DNA from: Carboxydothermus pertinax
GTDB taxonomy: Bacteria > Bacillota > Z-2901 > Carboxydothermales > Carboxydothermaceae
Direction: 5' to 3'
NCBI RefSeq assembly: GCF_001950255.1
Contig: NZ_BDJK01000024.1
Span: 1-33,376, forward strand
DNA length: 33,376 nucleotides
The translations under genes and the position numbers were made by a program. Shown piece after piece: positions 32,684-33,376 of the stretch. The notes beneath the pieces were generated by a model. That model saw only the letters and a list, made by a program, of their open reading frames with translations. It made no database searches and had not been told where the DNA came from. The number at the start of each line of letters is the position of its first letter. Position 1 is the first letter of the stretch.

Positions 32684-33280
32684 ATGGCTGAAGTAGCTTA
32701 TGAGATTGGTAATAGCCTTTATGTTAATGTGACTAATCGCTGTACCAATTCCTGTGTTTTTTGTATTAGAAAAACGGAAAAAGGAGTGGGCTATGACCTT
32801 TGGCTGGACCATGAGCCAACTACTCAGGAAATTATTGAAGCTTTACAGAAAAAAGACCCTCTGAAATACGAAGAAGTAGTATTTTGCGGCTATGGTGAGC
32901 CGCTTATTAAAATAAATGAAGTGGTGGCAGTGGCTCGATGGTTAAAAAGTATCGGAGTGAAGAAAATAAGAATAAATACCAATGGTCTTGCCAATCGCTA
33001 TCACGGCCGAAATATACTTCCTGACTTAAAAGGGCTTATTGATGTAATCTCCATAAGTTTAAATGCTCCCGATGCCAAAACCTACCAAGCGGTAAGCCGT
33101 TCTCGTTATGGAGAAGAGGCTTATCAGGAAGTGTTAAATTTTATTACCGAAAGTAAAAAATATATACCAGAAGTGATTGTAACTATAGTGCGCTGGAAAG
33201 GAGTGGATGTGACCGAGGCCAGAAAAGTTGCCGAAAGGCTAGGGGTTAAGTTTCGCGTTCGGGAGTTTTATGGTAATTAA
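32684..33280 (+). CDS. TatD-associated radical SAM protein
   Basis: 198 aa short radical SAM enzyme. The cluster motif CTNSCVFCIRKT lies near residue 19 (CxxxCxxC), then VVFCGYGEPLIK near 66, IRINTNGLANRYHGRNILPDLKG near 91 and SISLNAPDAKTY near 118. Layout and length match the tatD_link_rSAM (TIGR04038) family, usually next to a TatD-type nuclease gene; none is in the remaining 96 bases, so it may lie just outside. The substrate is unknown. ATG 32684 is preferred over GTG 32675, which is inside the GAGGTGA ribosome site. The 33281-33376 end of the window shows no further gene start. Confidence 0.85.
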   Translation: MAEVAYEIGNSLYVNVTNRCTNSCVFCIRKTEKGVGYDLWLDHEPTTQEIIEALQKKDPLKYEEVVFCGYGEPLIKINEVVAVARWLKSIGVKKIRINTNGLANRYHGRNILPDLKGLIDVISISLNAPDAKTYQAVSRSRYGEEAYQEVLNFITESKKYIPEVIVTIVRWKGVDVTEARKVAERLGVKFRVREFYGN

Positions 33281-33376
33281 AAAAGGTAATAGGCCATAGT
33301 TTCGTTCAAAAGCTTTAAATTTCGGGGCAAATAATCCCAGGGCAAGGAAGAGATATCGAAGAGGTAATTAAGATAA

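Noticed and set aside
1-33376. CRISPR arrays, rRNA genes, complete insertion sequences
   Set aside because: None seen on either strand; only short tandem or inverted repeats were found.

Overview
The window looks like chromosome of an anaerobic, probably thermophilic, spore-forming Firmicute. A Carboxydothermus-type relative is the best guess; this rests on gene content, AT-rich intergenes with strong AGGAGG-type ribosome binding sites, frequent GTG/TTG starts, in-frame UGA selenocysteine codons and candidate sporulation signals. No species marker was searched.

Region by region: (1) 1-1930 is a decayed accessory patch: the 5' part of a DUF6431-type zinc-ribbon gene, a broken tyrosine integrase beside tRNA-Val(CAC), and a broken AbiEii-type nucleotidyltransferase. 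(2) 1.9-9.2 kb holds housekeeping and accessory genes: an ABC-2 exporter pair, a small coiled-coil protein, a frameshifted TIGR01212 radical SAM protein, threonine aldolase, a frameshifted HD-GYP protein with a degenerate PilZ-like end, thioredoxin reductase and a YjbQ protein. (3) 9.4-11.8 kb holds an unusual trio: an SMC/RecF-like protein whose ATPase motifs have decayed, preceded by a LexA-like box, a free-standing OmpR-type winged helix, and a small protein that faintly resembles ComK, whose ribosome binding site lies inside a terminator-like hairpin. (4) 11.9-19.85 kb is a nine-gene methylmalonyl-CoA operon (sucCD, two-part mutase, epimerase, carboxyltransferase, biotin carboxylase, biotin carrier) linking succinate, succinyl-CoA, methylmalonyl-CoA and propionyl-CoA. 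(5) 19.9-22.0 kb holds a metallo-hydrolase, psd and pssA for phosphatidylethanolamine, and a 21-codon SpoVM-like ORF. (6) 22.0-31.05 kb holds an AraC regulator divergent from an iron alcohol dehydrogenase, then hdrC-hdrB-hdrA-mvhD/flxD and three Flx-like genes. (7) 31.2-33.3 kb holds a soluble PAS histidine kinase, a TIGR04086 membrane protein and a TatD-linked radical SAM protein.

The most notable system is region 6. Both hdrA and mvhD/flxD are interrupted by a UGA where family members have a key cysteine, and each UGA is followed by a hairpin at SECIS distance, so this is a doubly selenocysteine-containing FlxABCD-HdrABC complex. Such complexes couple NAD(H) to ferredoxin and a disulfide by flavin-based electron bifurcation. 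The adjacent alcohol dehydrogenase would supply or consume NADH, the arrangement described for ethanol metabolism in Desulfovibrio vulgaris.

Two genes (TIGR01212 radical SAM and HD-GYP) are each broken by a one-base change in a poly-A run; these may be assembly errors or real lesions. No CRISPR array, rRNA or intact insertion sequence was seen. No gene-free stretch exceeds 300 bases once pseudogenes are counted.
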